A DNA stretch of 64,000 nucleotides from Lachnospiraceae bacterium (GTDB lineage: Bacteria; Bacillota; Clostridia; Lachnospirales; Lachnospiraceae): positions 1-64,000 of the forward strand of contig JAFRKV010000037.1 in assembly GCA_017431515.1 (NCBI GenBank). Reading direction: 5' to 3'. Positions 55,182 through 63,966 of the stretch are shown here, in pieces. Every line of letters starts with the position of its first letter. Within the stretch, counting starts at the first letter, position 1. Both the position numbers and the translations under genes were made by a program. The notes below the pieces were generated by a model, which worked only from the letters and a program-made list of their open reading frames with translations, did not search any database and was not told the DNA's origin.

Positions 55182-55655
55182 TCACTTCACTTCATCCACC
55201 AGCAGGTTGTCGCCGTCGGCGGCGGTGGTGGCGAGGGTATCGCAGCGTTCATTTAAGGGGTTGCCGTCATGGCCTTTCACCCACTCAAAGGTGACCTGAT
55301 GCGGCTCCATCAGGGCAAGCAGTTTTTTCCATAGGTCCACGTTTCTGACCGGTTTTTTGTCGGATTTTTTCCAGCCGGCTTTTTGCCAGTTGGTGATCCA
55401 CCCCTGTCGGAAGGCGTCCACCACATATTTGGAATCCGAAAAGATCACGACCTCGCAGGGACGGTTCAATTCGGACAGGCCTGCGATCACAGCCATCAGT
55501 TCCATCCGGTTGTTGGTGGTTTTTTGATACCCCGCGGACACTTCCTTTTCATGAAGCTGTCCTTTCGGATCCGTATATTGCAATACGGCACCGTATCCTC
55601 CCGGTCCCTCCGGATTTCCCCGCGCCGCGCCGTCTGTGTAGATGATCACTTTCAT
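55182..55655 (-). CDS. rnhA: Ribonuclease HI
   Basis: 157-residue RNase H of type [22 protein letters not shown] with the first catalytic Asp, the Glu in [15 protein letters not shown], the Asp in [14 protein letters not shown] and the C-terminal [18 protein letters not shown] take the ATG nearest to the homology; a GTG five codons earlier is possible. A TGTGATATGAT upstream may serve as extended -10. Confidence 0.95.
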   Translation of the reverse strand: MKVIIYTDGAARGNPEGPGGYGAVLQYTDPKGQLHEKEVSAGYQKTTNNRMELMAVIAGLSELNRPCEVVIFSDSKYVVDAFRQGWITNWQKAGWKKSDKKPVRNVDLWKKLLALMEPHQVTFEWVKGHDGNPLNERCDTLATTAADGDNLLVDEVK

Positions 55656-55793
55656 AATATCAAAACTCACTCCCCTATTGATCTTGAAAATGCAAATAAG
55701 TTCAAAAGCGGCCTGCGATGAAATCGCATCACCCTCTTCATCATATCACAACCGGCATGGACAGGAGACACATGATTTAAAAAAATAGGATGA

Positions 55794-56981
55794 CTAATGG
55801 CGTACAGCATTTTGCTCCCGTCTTTTTTCGTTGTATAACGATATGGTTTTCCCGTTTTGAAATTCATTTAAAAAGCTGACTTTTTTTTCATGACCTCCTA
55901 CGATCACACCCACCTTGTTTTCAGGAATATTATGGCTAAGATATAATTCCCTTACCTCTTCCGGAGACGGCAAAAGATCTGTTTTTATGGTGTTCTTGTC
56001 TTTTACCTTTTTGAGCATCTTTTCTTCTGAGCTGTAAAAACTTGTGATCTCCAACTCCAACAATTCTCTGCGGGAGAATGGTCTTTCTCTGGTTTCCTCC
56101 CTGAAAAACATGCTATTTCCCGAGTCATAGATCGGCGCAACCCCTATAAGCCTTCTATCGTCTGCATTTCTTATTACTCCCATGTTTAAAAGATGCTCAT
56201 CTGTATTTGTTATGGCAAAATCCGTCAATGTCTGATAATCCATATATCTTTGCATTTCATCTGCATCTACCCCGTTTTTGACGGATAGATTGATATAAGC
56301 GTCGTACATGGATATGCGATTGTCTTGTTTTTGGGAACTTACAATTTCGTATGCCGAAACCAACTCTATCGTTTCTGACGTAAAGGCATCGCATTGGCTT
56401 TGCAAGTTGCCGTCCTCTGTATGCGACACGCTGTATTTTACGTATGGTACTCCAGAATCCTGCCGTTCATGGATCATGGTTGCCAACAACTCATTTACAG
56501 CCTGCTGTCCATAATGCTCACTTGCCTTTTTAGTTAACATTGGTGTGTCGTGATTGAGATCCCAATACTTTTCCATTTGACCTCCCAAGGCCGCATTTGG
56601 ATCATAGGAAGTAAAATTGTGATAGGGGATTTTCCCTTCATTAAACTGTTTTTGCCTATGCAATGAAACATTGCCCCAGCCCAGTTCGCAATCCACCGGA
56701 CAGATCCAGTAAGTATCCGTGATGCTTAAGCCGAGGTTCTTTACCATGTAGTCCATATTCCCATTGCTTCCGGATTTTTTTACCGCCTCCTCAATCATTC
56801 TTCGCGAGCCCGGAACCGCGCGCTGCATCCACCAGATTTTCATATTCTCAACCGTGGAATTGCCGAGAAAGGGATCCATTCCGGTATGAAAGCTTTTCCA
56901 GTTCATTACCTTTCCATCCGTTTCATCGATTTTTATCAGCCCGCAGACTTCATCTTTATGCTTGAGAAAATAGTTTGCCAT
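55794..56981 (-). CDS. HipA-like Ser/Thr kinase
   Basis: 395-residue protein with the HipA kinase active-site cluster: AITNTDEHLLNMG (N259, D261, H263) and APIYDSG (285-288). The N-terminal part (MANYFLKHKDEVCGLIKIDE, ...GLSITDTYWICP) matches a Firmicutes HipA-like group with a short N-domain rather than E. coli HipA. HipA toxins phosphorylate aminoacyl-tRNA synthetases; the target here is unknown. The start lies 16 bases after GAGGAGGCAGG, a long spacing, and overlaps the HipB-like gene by 26 bp. Base composition is more AT-rich than both flanks, suggesting transfer. Confidence 0.8.
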   Translation of the reverse strand: MANYFLKHKDEVCGLIKIDETDGKVMNWKSFHTGMDPFLGNSTVENMKIWWMQRAVPGSRRMIEEAVKKSGSNGNMDYMVKNLGLSITDTYWICPVDCELGWGNVSLHRQKQFNEGKIPYHNFTSYDPNAALGGQMEKYWDLNHDTPMLTKKASEHYGQQAVNELLATMIHERQDSGVPYVKYSVSHTEDGNLQSQCDAFTSETIELVSAYEIVSSQKQDNRISMYDAYINLSVKNGVDADEMQRYMDYQTLTDFAITNTDEHLLNMGVIRNADDRRLIGVAPIYDSGNSMFFREETRERPFSRRELLELEITSFYSSEEKMLKKVKDKNTIKTDLLPSPEEVRELYLSHNIPENKVGVIVGGHEKKVSFLNEFQNGKTISLYNEKRREQNAVRH

Positions 56982-57408
56982 AATAAGCGCCTGCCTCCTC
57001 TTCGAATTCAAAATTGCTTAAGAATTCATCAATTTCCATTTCTGCTACGAACCGGTACGCATCGATCTTATCCGGAAAATGAAGTTTGTTTTTTGTATCG
57101 AGCGTGACATCTTCGCCATGATAGCGGAATGACACTTCCATTGTCTTTCCATTCCAGTTCCAATGGTAGTGTATATTTCTATATTCTCCTGCCATTCTAT
57201 CCATGACAGGATATGGATCCAGCAATTCCCCTATTTCTACTCCTGTCGCCTTTGCAATCTTTAGGAGTGTAGATGCGCCGCATTTATTAACCTCATGCTT
57301 TTTTTTCATGAGACCGTTAATTGTCGAATAAGGCACTCCTGATCTTTGTGCAAGTTCGTATTGGGATTTTGCTTTATTTTTTATGATTGTGATAAACCGT
57401 TCGTTCAT
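56956..57408 (-). CDS. HipB-like HTH protein, putative antitoxin
   Basis: 150-residue protein: residues 12-62 form a Cro/CI-type helix-turn-helix (SQYELAQRSGVPYSTINGLM, KATGVEIGELL); residues 75-150 are a second, acidic domain (HYHWNWNGKTMEVSFRYHGE and onward). It probably represses its own operon and binds the HipA-like kinase encoded next. No Shine-Dalgarno sequence is seen, and the predicted promoter would place the transcript start at the ATG. Translation of HipA depends on overlap with this gene. Confidence 0.78.
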   Translation of the reverse strand: MNERFITIIKNKAKSQYELAQRSGVPYSTINGLMKKKHEVNKCGASTLLKIAKATGVEIGELLDPYPVMDRMAGEYRNIHYHWNWNGKTMEVSFRYHGEDVTLDTKNKLHFPDKIDAYRFVAEMEIDEFLSNFEFEEEAGAYYGKLFSQA

Positions 57409-57414
57409 GATTGA

Positions 57415-57443
57415 ATTATAACGAACTTTCGTTATATATGCAA
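57415..57443 (-). promoter_or_regulatory. Promoter and operator of the hipBA-like operon
   Basis: TTGCAT (57438-57443), 17 bp, TATAAT (57415-57420) on the minus strand. Inside it lies the perfect palindrome TATAACGAA-CT-TTCGTTATA (57417-57436), overlapping spacer and -10, a likely binding site for the HipB-like protein. A second inverted repeat, ATGCAAT/ATTGCAT, overlaps the -35 at 57438-57455. Confidence 0.75.
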
Positions 57444-57455
57444 TGATTATTGCAT

Positions 57456-57499
57456 GATGTCTGGGGCAAAAGTCACCTGCCGCTTTTGATCTTAACACC
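57456..57499. repeat. Dispersed intergenic repeat, copy B
   Basis: 44 bp with pattern GATGT-N6-CAAAAGTCACCTGCCG-CTTTTGATC-N2-AACACC. It aligns along its whole length with copy A at 24145-24186. Confidence 0.6.
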
Positions 57500-57510
57500 A
57501 ATTGGAAGCA

Positions 57511-57545
57511 AAAAAATAGCCGCCCTGCCACGGGATCGGCTATTT
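57511..57545 (-). terminator. Terminator of the decayed lipoprotein gene
   Basis: 9-bp stem AAATAGCCG/CGGCTATTT followed by T-run on the minus strand, 30 bp after the pseudogene's end. Confidence 0.7.
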
Positions 57546-57576
57546 CTTGATCTGGTATTTTAGTCTAACTGATTGT

Positions 57577-57944
57577 TCAGTTTCCGCTATTCTGTTCTTC
57601 CTTGAGGAACTCTTCGAATTTCTGTTTTTGCTCCTCTTCAACCTTTTTGATCTCCTCCATGATGACCTGCGGCTTGCCCTCGAAGTTGCGCATTGCTTCT
57701 TTGATGCAGACATAATCGCCGATACCGTTTACAACCGTGTTCTCCCTGGAGCCAAGGTTTCTTCGGTTGATGCAGCAATTTCTTCGTCCTCTGAGGGCGG
57801 TATCGTAACCGTATCATTCTGAGTATCCATTTGGACATCCGATGCAGAGACCGGTTCAATGTCGGTATTGGGTTATGAACACCCAACAAGTACAGCAGCC
57901 ACTGTTGCTGAAAGGACGACTCTTAACAGTTCGCTTCCTTTCAC
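57577..57944 (-). pseudogene. Broken lipoprotein gene
   Basis: Remnant of a secreted lipoprotein. From a GTG after AAAAAGGAG one reads VKGSELLRVVLSATVAAVLV then the lipobox GCS, directly followed by an in-frame TAA. The frame continues as an acidic segment (PNTDIEPVSASDVQMDTQND), then a shift of frame near 57745 is needed to read the Glu/Lys-rich tail (NGIGDYVCIKEAMRNFEGKP and EEIKKVEEEQKQKFEEF) to a TGA. Two independent lesions argue for decay rather than error, but sequencing error cannot be excluded. Confidence 0.7.
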
Positions 57945-57975
57945 TTCGTCATCTCCTTTTTTATGCATAACCTAA

Positions 57976-58725
57976 TCAAAATTCAAACACCTGGTTTTCC
58001 TGCGTAATATCCACAATGCGATCCGTGAAACTCTTGTTGTCGCTCCTCGACTTGTAAAGAGGGATCAGTCCCAGTTGCTGCCACATATGCATCGGAAACA
58101 CATGATCCGCCATCACCTTTTTCATGAAATAATCAAACCCCAGAAACTGGTCCGGTCCGAGTCTCGGATCCATCACCACAAACGCATAGTTGACAAGTTT
58201 CCCTTCCAGATAGCGTAATTGGTGCTTGTATTCTTTTTCCGATCTGCCGTTTACCAGTTCTCCGACGCCCTGCATCTGCCACCAGTGGAGATCTCCGGCG
58301 TGATAGATCGTCCGTCCTTCCGCCTCCACCACAAAAGCAACTCCTTCATCCGTAGAACGCAAGGTGTGGATCTTCAGATCGTCCACTTCATAATCCGAGA
58401 TCGGCGTCACGTACTTCACGCACGCTTTGACCTGCTCAGGCGAAAAGCCGTGTTTTTTCAGGAAGTTTCCGGACATTTTCGTATCTTTGGAAAGGATATA
58501 ACGGACATACGGTTCCCTTTCCATCACGTGGAGAATATCCATGTCAAAATGGTCGCGGTGTTTATGGCTTGCGAAAAAATAGACCTTCTTTCCCGCAAGA
58601 TCAGGCAGATGTCCCGTAAACGGATATTCCGGCATCCGCGCAGGATCGAAATAATCGAAGATGAGGATCTTCTCTTCAAATTCAACCGCAAACGCACTGT
58701 GATGAATATAATGTATCCGTATCAT
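57976..58725 (-). CDS. MBL-fold metal-dependent hydrolase (UlaG-like)
   Basis: 249-residue metallo-beta-lactamase fold protein. Metal motif SHKHRDHFDMDIL (HxHxDH), a second histidine in IYHAGDLHWWQ and a third near DHVFPMHMWQQLG. Closest to the UlaG-like/YycJ-type group of small hydrolases; substrate unknown. It lies 31 bp after malQ and is probably the last gene of the sucrose/glucan cluster. Start at the ATG preceded by AGGGGAATTTGCGT; a TTG two codons earlier is less likely. Confidence 0.83.
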   Translation of the reverse strand: MIRIHYIHHSAFAVEFEEKILIFDYFDPARMPEYPFTGHLPDLAGKKVYFFASHKHRDHFDMDILHVMEREPYVRYILSKDTKMSGNFLKKHGFSPEQVKACVKYVTPISDYEVDDLKIHTLRSTDEGVAFVVEAEGRTIYHAGDLHWWQMQGVGELVNGRSEKEYKHQLRYLEGKLVNYAFVVMDPRLGPDQFLGFDYFMKKVMADHVFPMHMWQQLGLIPLYKSRSDNKSFTDRIVDITQENQVFEF

Positions 58726-58756
58726 ACGCAAATTCCCCTAAAACAATCACTGCCGT

Positions 58757-60247
58757 TTAGGTACCGGAAGATCTCTTCCGTCCGAACAGCTGCATCTGCT
58801 TCGCAATCTTCTTCGCCAGCGCCGCATTGCAGCTTCCCTCTTTCGCGCGCCACTTCCAGTTGGTGCCGAGGGTGGAGGGAACATTCATCCGCGCTTCGCC
58901 GCCGAGGCCCAACAGATCCTGCATCGTCACGATCACGGTGTCTCCGACGGAACTCCACGCGCCGCGCATCATACCCCAATGATACCCCTCTTCCTTTGTC
59001 AGATTCAAGTACTCTTTTGCGTTTTTCACGCTCTCCTTCGGCGCGGATTTCATCCAGCCGTTGATCGTGTCATTGTCATGGGTGCCGGTATAGACCACGC
59101 AGTAAGACGGATAATTATGGGGCAGATAATCGCCGTCCTCTCTTGTGTCAAAGGCAAACTGCAGCACCTTCATCCCCGGGAATCCGGAATCCTTCACCAG
59201 CTGCATCACAGACGGCGTCAGGTATCCTAAGTCTTCCACGATGATGTTCAGTTTCCCCAGTTTCTTTTCCAATACATGAAACAGTTCAATCCCGGGGCCT
59301 TTCATCCATTTTCCGTTTTTCGCGGTCTTTGCTTTTCCGGGAATCGCGTAGAAGGAATCAAAGGCGCGGAAATGATCGATCCGCACGGTGTCGTATCGTT
59401 TGGAAAGTCCCTGCACCCGGCGGATCCACCAGTCATAATCCTGTTTTTTCATCACATCCCACCGGTAAAGCGGATTCCCCCAGAACTGTCCCGTGGCGGA
59501 AAACGCATCCGGCGGGCAGCCCGCCACCTTCGTCATGGCCAGCTTCTCATCCAGCATAAAAAGTTCCGGCTCCGTCCAGACATCGGCAGAGTCCGCCGCC
59601 ACATAGATCGGCACATCCCCGATGATTTTGATCCCTTTGCTGTTGGCGTATGCTTTGAGTTTCTCCCACTGTGCAAAGAACAAAAACTGGATCGCCTTGT
59701 AAAACGCGATCTCTTCGGCGTATTGTTTCCTCGCCGCTTTCAACGCTTTCTCCTCCCGGAATTTCAACGGTTTTTCCCATTCCATCCAGGATTTCCCGTG
59801 ATGCGCGTCCTTCTCTGCCATAAAAAGCGCATAGTCATCCAGCCACGCCTTCTGCTTCCTGCCGAATGCCGCCAAAGCCTGGGGCTGTTTTTTCGCGAGA
59901 CGGTCACAGGCGATCTTCAACACCTGAAAACGGTTTTGATACAGGATGCCGTAATCCACCGCTTCCGGATCATTCCCCCAGGGATACCGCAGGATCTCCT
60001 CTTTTTTCAGAAGACCGTCCTTCACCAGCAGATCCAGATCGATAAAATACGGATTTCCGGCATAACCGGAAAAAGACTGATAGGGAGAATCGCCGTAGCT
60101 GGTGGGTCCCACCGGAAGCATCTGCCAATACGTCTGCTCCGCCTTTTCCAGAAAATCCACAAACCGGTATGCTTCCTTTCCCATCGTGCCGATCCCGTAG
60201 GGTGACGGCAGGGACGACAAATGCATCAAAACGCCGCTTGTTCTCAT
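58757..60247 (-). CDS. malQ: 4-alpha-glucanotransferase
   Basis: 496-residue GH77 amylomaltase transferring alpha-1,4-glucan chains. It opens RTSGVLMHLSSLPSPYGIGT, has IIGDVPIYVAADSADVWTEP, DTVRIDHFRAFDSFYAIP with the nucleophile Asp, IVEDLGYLTPSV with the acid Glu, and YTGTHDNDTINGW. It follows the shortened lipoprotein gene by 15 bp. Acts on glucans that the neighbouring amylosucrase-type enzyme may produce. Confidence 0.96.
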   Translation of the reverse strand: MRTSGVLMHLSSLPSPYGIGTMGKEAYRFVDFLEKAEQTYWQMLPVGPTSYGDSPYQSFSGYAGNPYFIDLDLLVKDGLLKKEEILRYPWGNDPEAVDYGILYQNRFQVLKIACDRLAKKQPQALAAFGRKQKAWLDDYALFMAEKDAHHGKSWMEWEKPLKFREEKALKAARKQYAEEIAFYKAIQFLFFAQWEKLKAYANSKGIKIIGDVPIYVAADSADVWTEPELFMLDEKLAMTKVAGCPPDAFSATGQFWGNPLYRWDVMKKQDYDWWIRRVQGLSKRYDTVRIDHFRAFDSFYAIPGKAKTAKNGKWMKGPGIELFHVLEKKLGKLNIIVEDLGYLTPSVMQLVKDSGFPGMKVLQFAFDTREDGDYLPHNYPSYCVVYTGTHDNDTINGWMKSAPKESVKNAKEYLNLTKEEGYHWGMMRGAWSSVGDTVIVTMQDLLGLGGEARMNVPSTLGTNWKWRAKEGSCNAALAKKIAKQMQLFGRKRSSGT

Positions 60248-60262
60248 AAGTCATGTCCTCCT

Positions 60263-60862
60263 TCATTCATAACAGTCCGCAAGTCCGCGGTTGGGAAACG
60301 CCATCCGTCCCTCCGCGGAGCAAAAAATCCAGAAAAAAAAGTGTTCCGTCGCATCAATGGAGTGCCGGTCCGCACCGGCATTCAGCGCCACATAGCTGCG
60401 ATCCGACGATGAGCGATCCGGCAGTCCCGCCGCCTTTCCCTGATAATACAGATACTCGCTGGGGTACCTTACCTTCTTTCCCAGCATCGTGCCGGAAAGC
60501 TCTGCCGTATAATCATCCCAGACATACGCCGTCTTCTGATCCGGCAGGAAAAACGCCGTCGGGATCTTCTGCCCCGCCATGACCTGCTGCAGCCGGATCT
60601 CATACTCCTCCGGCGCCACATATTCCACCGTCACGGGGATCCCGCTTCTCCTGGAAAACAGTTCTCCCATCTGCGTCCAGATGGACTGACAGTCACTGTC
60701 CGTATGCAGGTAGTAGATATAGGCGTCCTCCGGTTCTCCGGTCTCAATGACAGTCGTTTGCTGCGCAGCCGAAGTTTCTTCTTCGATTTCGGTTTGGCCG
60801 CCGCAGCCGCAGAGCAGCAGAAAGGCTGCCACCAGCGCTGCCGCAATCACTCTTTTATTCAT
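60263..60862 (-). CDS. Shortened sugar solute-binding lipoprotein
   Basis: 199-residue lipoprotein: signal peptide and lipobox (LLLCGC at about 15-20), Glu/Thr-rich linker, then a segment resembling the N-terminal lobe of family 1 solute-binding proteins (LHTDSDCQSIWTQMGELF, TVEYVAPEEYEIRLQQVMAG). After about residue 130 only a short part recalling their C-terminal end remains (ATEHFFFWIFCSAEGRMAF). Typical members have about 420 residues, so a large interior portion is missing. Its first 8 bp overlap the amylosucrase stop. Whether the short form binds sugar is unclear; no ABC permease genes are nearby. Confidence 0.65.
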   Translation of the reverse strand: MNKRVIAAALVAAFLLLCGCGGQTEIEEETSAAQQTTVIETGEPEDAYIYYLHTDSDCQSIWTQMGELFSRRSGIPVTVEYVAPEEYEIRLQQVMAGQKIPTAFFLPDQKTAYVWDDYTAELSGTMLGKKVRYPSEYLYYQGKAAGLPDRSSSDRSYVALNAGADRHSIDATEHFFFWIFCSAEGRMAFPNRGLADCYE

Positions 60863-62702
60863 AGGTCTTCCAAAGCCAGCAGAAGGCGTAAGGCGGCAGT
60901 TCGATCCGGTTGGGATCCGCTTTTTTATTTTTGAACAGGTCCTTATAAGGCTCTGACTCCCCTGTCCAGACGATCTGCGGCAGATAACTGAAGTTGAAAA
61001 ATGCCAGCAGCTTCTCGCCCTCATAGTAGCGGCCGATCCCCAGCACATGATCATTTCCCAGCGGAATGATCCAGGTGTCCGCGCCGCTTTCAAAGACCTT
61101 CCGTTCTCCGCGCAGCCGGTACAGTTTCTCCAGTGCCATATAGATCCGGCCTTCTCTGGTGTTTTTCTTCCTGCGGTTTTTCGCCGCATCCCAGTCGAAT
61201 TTCCCGCGGTGGAGATATCTGCTGTCGCTCCATTTCAGCGGATTCTCGTGATAGGTATAGTCATTGAGCTGACCGATCTCATCACCGCTGTAAAGCACAG
61301 GAATGCCGGACAGCGTAAAGAGAAACGCATGGAGCATGATGTCAAGATCGATGCCGCGCTTTTCCTTCTCAATGTTTTTCTCATATTCCGCCGCCTCGAT
61401 CCCGCAGAGGGACGCCGTCGTCCCGCAGAGTCTGGCATCTCCCAGCCTGGGATCGTCATTATAAAGTTCTCCTCTGGATTCACTCCCGTAGATATACCCG
61501 CGGAAGAAATCGTTCAGGAATTTTTTATGCTCTTTTTCCGTGATACCGAAGCCTTTTAAAAAGCCGAAATCCAGTCCCCACCCGATATCATCGTGACAGC
61601 GCCGATAGTTCAGGAATACATAATCCTTCGGCAGCGCAAACACGGTGCCCAGCTGGTGCTGTAAGAGCCGCACGTCCTGTGTCGCCACGGTATGCCAGGT
61701 GGTCGCCATGGTGGTCACATTGTAAAGCATATGACATTCCGGCTTCTCCACGCTTCCGAAATACGGCACCACTTCCTTCGGTTCCATCACCACTTCGCCC
61801 AGCAGCAGCGTTCCCGGACAGACGATCTCCGCCGCGATCCGCATCATCCGCACCAGCGAATGCACCTCCGGCAGATTACGGCAGGTGGTGCCCAGTGTCT
61901 TCCAGATATAGGGCACCGCGTCCAGACGCACGATATCCACGCCGCAGTTGCAAAGATACAGCATATTCGCGGTCATGTCATTAAAGACGGTGGGATTGCG
62001 GTAATTGAGATCCCATTGATAGGGATAAAAGGTGGTCATGACCACCTGATTCGCCTCCGGACACCAGGTGAAATTCCCCGGCGCCGTCTGCGGAAACACC
62101 TGGGGCACCGTCTTTTCATATTCGTTCGGGATATCCCAGTGTTCATAAAAGAAAAAGCGCTCGCGGTATCCCGGCTCTCCCTTCTTTGCCCGAACCGCCC
62201 AGTCATGATCCTCACTGGTATGGTTCATGACAAAATCCAGACAGACGCTGATCCCTTCCTGATGCAGTTCGTCGGAAAGCGCCGCCAGCTCGTCGATATC
62301 CCCCAGTTTCGGATCTACGCTGCGAAAATCGGAAACCGCATAACCGCCGTAACTGCGACCCTCCGGACTCTTTAAAAGCGGCATCAGATGCAGATAATTC
62401 ACGCCGGTTTCTTTGATATACGGCAGCTGCTCCCGCACCCCCTCCAGGGTATCCGCAAAGCAGTCCACATACATGAGCATCCCGAGACGTTTGTTGTCAC
62501 GATACCACCCCGGATCGGCGGTTCGCTTTTTATCCCAGGCCTTCAGGGTTTTGCTCCGCATTTTTTCGTACTTTTCCAGCATGGAGCAAAAGTAGGCAAA
62601 CGCCTGCATATCATTGTGGTACAATTCACAATACAGCCATTTCAGTTCATCGTAATACTGCGCAAGCCGTTCATTAAAACCGTTTGTTTTTTTCTCCGCC
62701 AT
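60855..62702 (-). CDS. Amylosucrase-type GH13 enzyme
   Basis: 615-residue alpha-amylase-superfamily enzyme of the amylosucrase group, which splits sucrose and adds the glucose to alpha-glucan. It has an all-helical N-domain of about 100 residues and then LDFVMNHTSEDHDW, GVDIVRLDAVPYIWK (nucleophile Asp), LLGEVVMEP (acid Glu) and NYRRCHDDIGWG. A sucrose hydrolase or phosphorylase role is possible. The ATG is preceded by GAGGTGAACAAG. It follows the GH32 gene by 10 bp. Confidence 0.88.
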   Translation of the reverse strand: MAEKKTNGFNERLAQYYDELKWLYCELYHNDMQAFAYFCSMLEKYEKMRSKTLKAWDKKRTADPGWYRDNKRLGMLMYVDCFADTLEGVREQLPYIKETGVNYLHLMPLLKSPEGRSYGGYAVSDFRSVDPKLGDIDELAALSDELHQEGISVCLDFVMNHTSEDHDWAVRAKKGEPGYRERFFFYEHWDIPNEYEKTVPQVFPQTAPGNFTWCPEANQVVMTTFYPYQWDLNYRNPTVFNDMTANMLYLCNCGVDIVRLDAVPYIWKTLGTTCRNLPEVHSLVRMMRIAAEIVCPGTLLLGEVVMEPKEVVPYFGSVEKPECHMLYNVTTMATTWHTVATQDVRLLQHQLGTVFALPKDYVFLNYRRCHDDIGWGLDFGFLKGFGITEKEHKKFLNDFFRGYIYGSESRGELYNDDPRLGDARLCGTTASLCGIEAAEYEKNIEKEKRGIDLDIMLHAFLFTLSGIPVLYSGDEIGQLNDYTYHENPLKWSDSRYLHRGKFDWDAAKNRRKKNTREGRIYMALEKLYRLRGERKVFESGADTWIIPLGNDHVLGIGRYYEGEKLLAFFNFSYLPQIVWTGESEPYKDLFKNKKADPNRIELPPYAFCWLWKTYE

Positions 62703-62712
62703 CTTGTTCACC

Positions 62713-63966
62713 TCAAATAAAAAATCGTTCCATGCGTAACGTCGTTTCTTCTTTCCCGATTCCGGGCAAAAGCACCGTGATCTCCTCCTGCTCCTGTGCA
62801 AAGTTCTCCGAGCGGATCTCACCCGTTGTATCGCAAAACAACTCGCAGCTGTAACGGTCCAAAAGCAGGGTGTAGCTTTTGGCCTCCCCTTTCAGAAGCA
62901 CAAGGGAGGCATGCTCCTGCGTCTCTGTACGGATCCTCACTTTTTGATCATGCGCCAAAATCCTGGTTTCTTCCTGCTTCTTCGCCGATGAAAACAATTC
63001 CCTCACCGGACGTTGCAAAAGCCTTCCGTCCTGCAGAAAAAGCTCCCGCGGCAGCGTCATCTGTCCTGCTGTTTTCCGGCCCTTCGTCTTCTCTTCCACG
63101 GTGTCCCAATTCTGCATCCAGCCAATCAGAATGCGGCGTCCGTCTGATGCCTCGGTGGTCTGTGGCGCATAAAAATCGGGGCCGAGATCGATCTGCTGCA
63201 TGCTCCTGGGATGAAACCGCCAGGTCTTTTCATTCAGTTCCCCGAGATAGGCGACGCTTTTTCCTCCCATGGGACTCACAAGCAAAACAGTCATTCCGTC
63301 AAGGCGGAAAAGATCCGGACATTCCAGCATCACACCGGCGCCTTTTTCTCCCTGAAACAGCACGGACGTAAAGATCCACGTTTCGCTGTCATCGGAAGAA
63401 AAAAGCAGGAGTTCTCCGTCACCCTCCGCGTTTCTGGCCGATACCAGCATGCGGTAAATCCCGCTGTCCTCTCTCCATACCTTCGGATCACGAAAATCCT
63501 GCAGCGCATATCCGTTCGGCAGCTTCGACGGATCGATCACAGGATTCACCGTAGATTTTTCGTAATCCCTGCCATCTCCCCATGCCATGCATTGCACCTG
63601 CAGTTCTTCAGCCCGGGTCACGCCGGTATAAAAAAGCTTCTGCCGTCCGTCCTCCATGGTCAGCGCGGTTCCGGAGAAACAACCGTCTTTGTCATAGTCC
63701 TGATCCGGCGCCATGGCGCAGGGCAGATACGCCCAATGCAAAAGATCCGATGAAACCGCATGTCCCCAGTGCATCAGTCCCCAGGTGGTCTGATAGGGCG
63801 TATACTGATAAAAGAGATGATACCGGTCTTGGTAAAAAGAAAAGCCGTTGGGGTCATTCATCCAGCCGCAGTATGGGGTCAGATGCACATGCGCCCTTTC
63901 CTGATCCGTAATCTCCTTCGCCCTTTTTTCTTCGTACGCTCTCGCTTCTTTAAGTGGTCCCGTCAT
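62713..63966 (-). CDS. GH32 sucrose(-6-phosphate) hydrolase
   Basis: 417-residue GH32 enzyme hydrolysing sucrose or sucrose-6-phosphate, cytoplasmic (no signal peptide). WMNDPNGFSFYQDRYHLFYQ carries the nucleophile Asp, FRDPKVW the transition-state Asp and ECPDLFRL the acid Glu. The C-terminal part is a shortened beta-sandwich, ending early. I chose the ATG nine bases after AAAGAGG; an ATG three codons earlier is possible. First gene visible of the sucrose cluster; upstream genes lie beyond the right edge. Confidence 0.92.
   Translation of the reverse strand: MTGPLKEARAYEEKRAKEITDQERAHVHLTPYCGWMNDPNGFSFYQDRYHLFYQYTPYQTTWGLMHWGHAVSSDLLHWAYLPCAMAPDQDYDKDGCFSGTALTMEDGRQKLFYTGVTRAEELQVQCMAWGDGRDYEKSTVNPVIDPSKLPNGYALQDFRDPKVWREDSGIYRMLVSARNAEGDGELLLFSSDDSETWIFTSVLFQGEKGAGVMLECPDLFRLDGMTVLLVSPMGGKSVAYLGELNEKTWRFHPRSMQQIDLGPDFYAPQTTEASDGRRILIGWMQNWDTVEEKTKGRKTAGQMTLPRELFLQDGRLLQRPVRELFSSAKKQEETRILAHDQKVRIRTETQEHASLVLLKGEAKSYTLLLDRYSCELFCDTTGEIRSENFAQEQEEITVLLPGIGKEETTLRMERFFI

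Noticed and set aside
55794..57408. Three-gene HipBST system
   Set aside because: Only two genes are present; the C-terminal domain of the HTH protein does not visibly match HipS, and no separate HipS frame exists.
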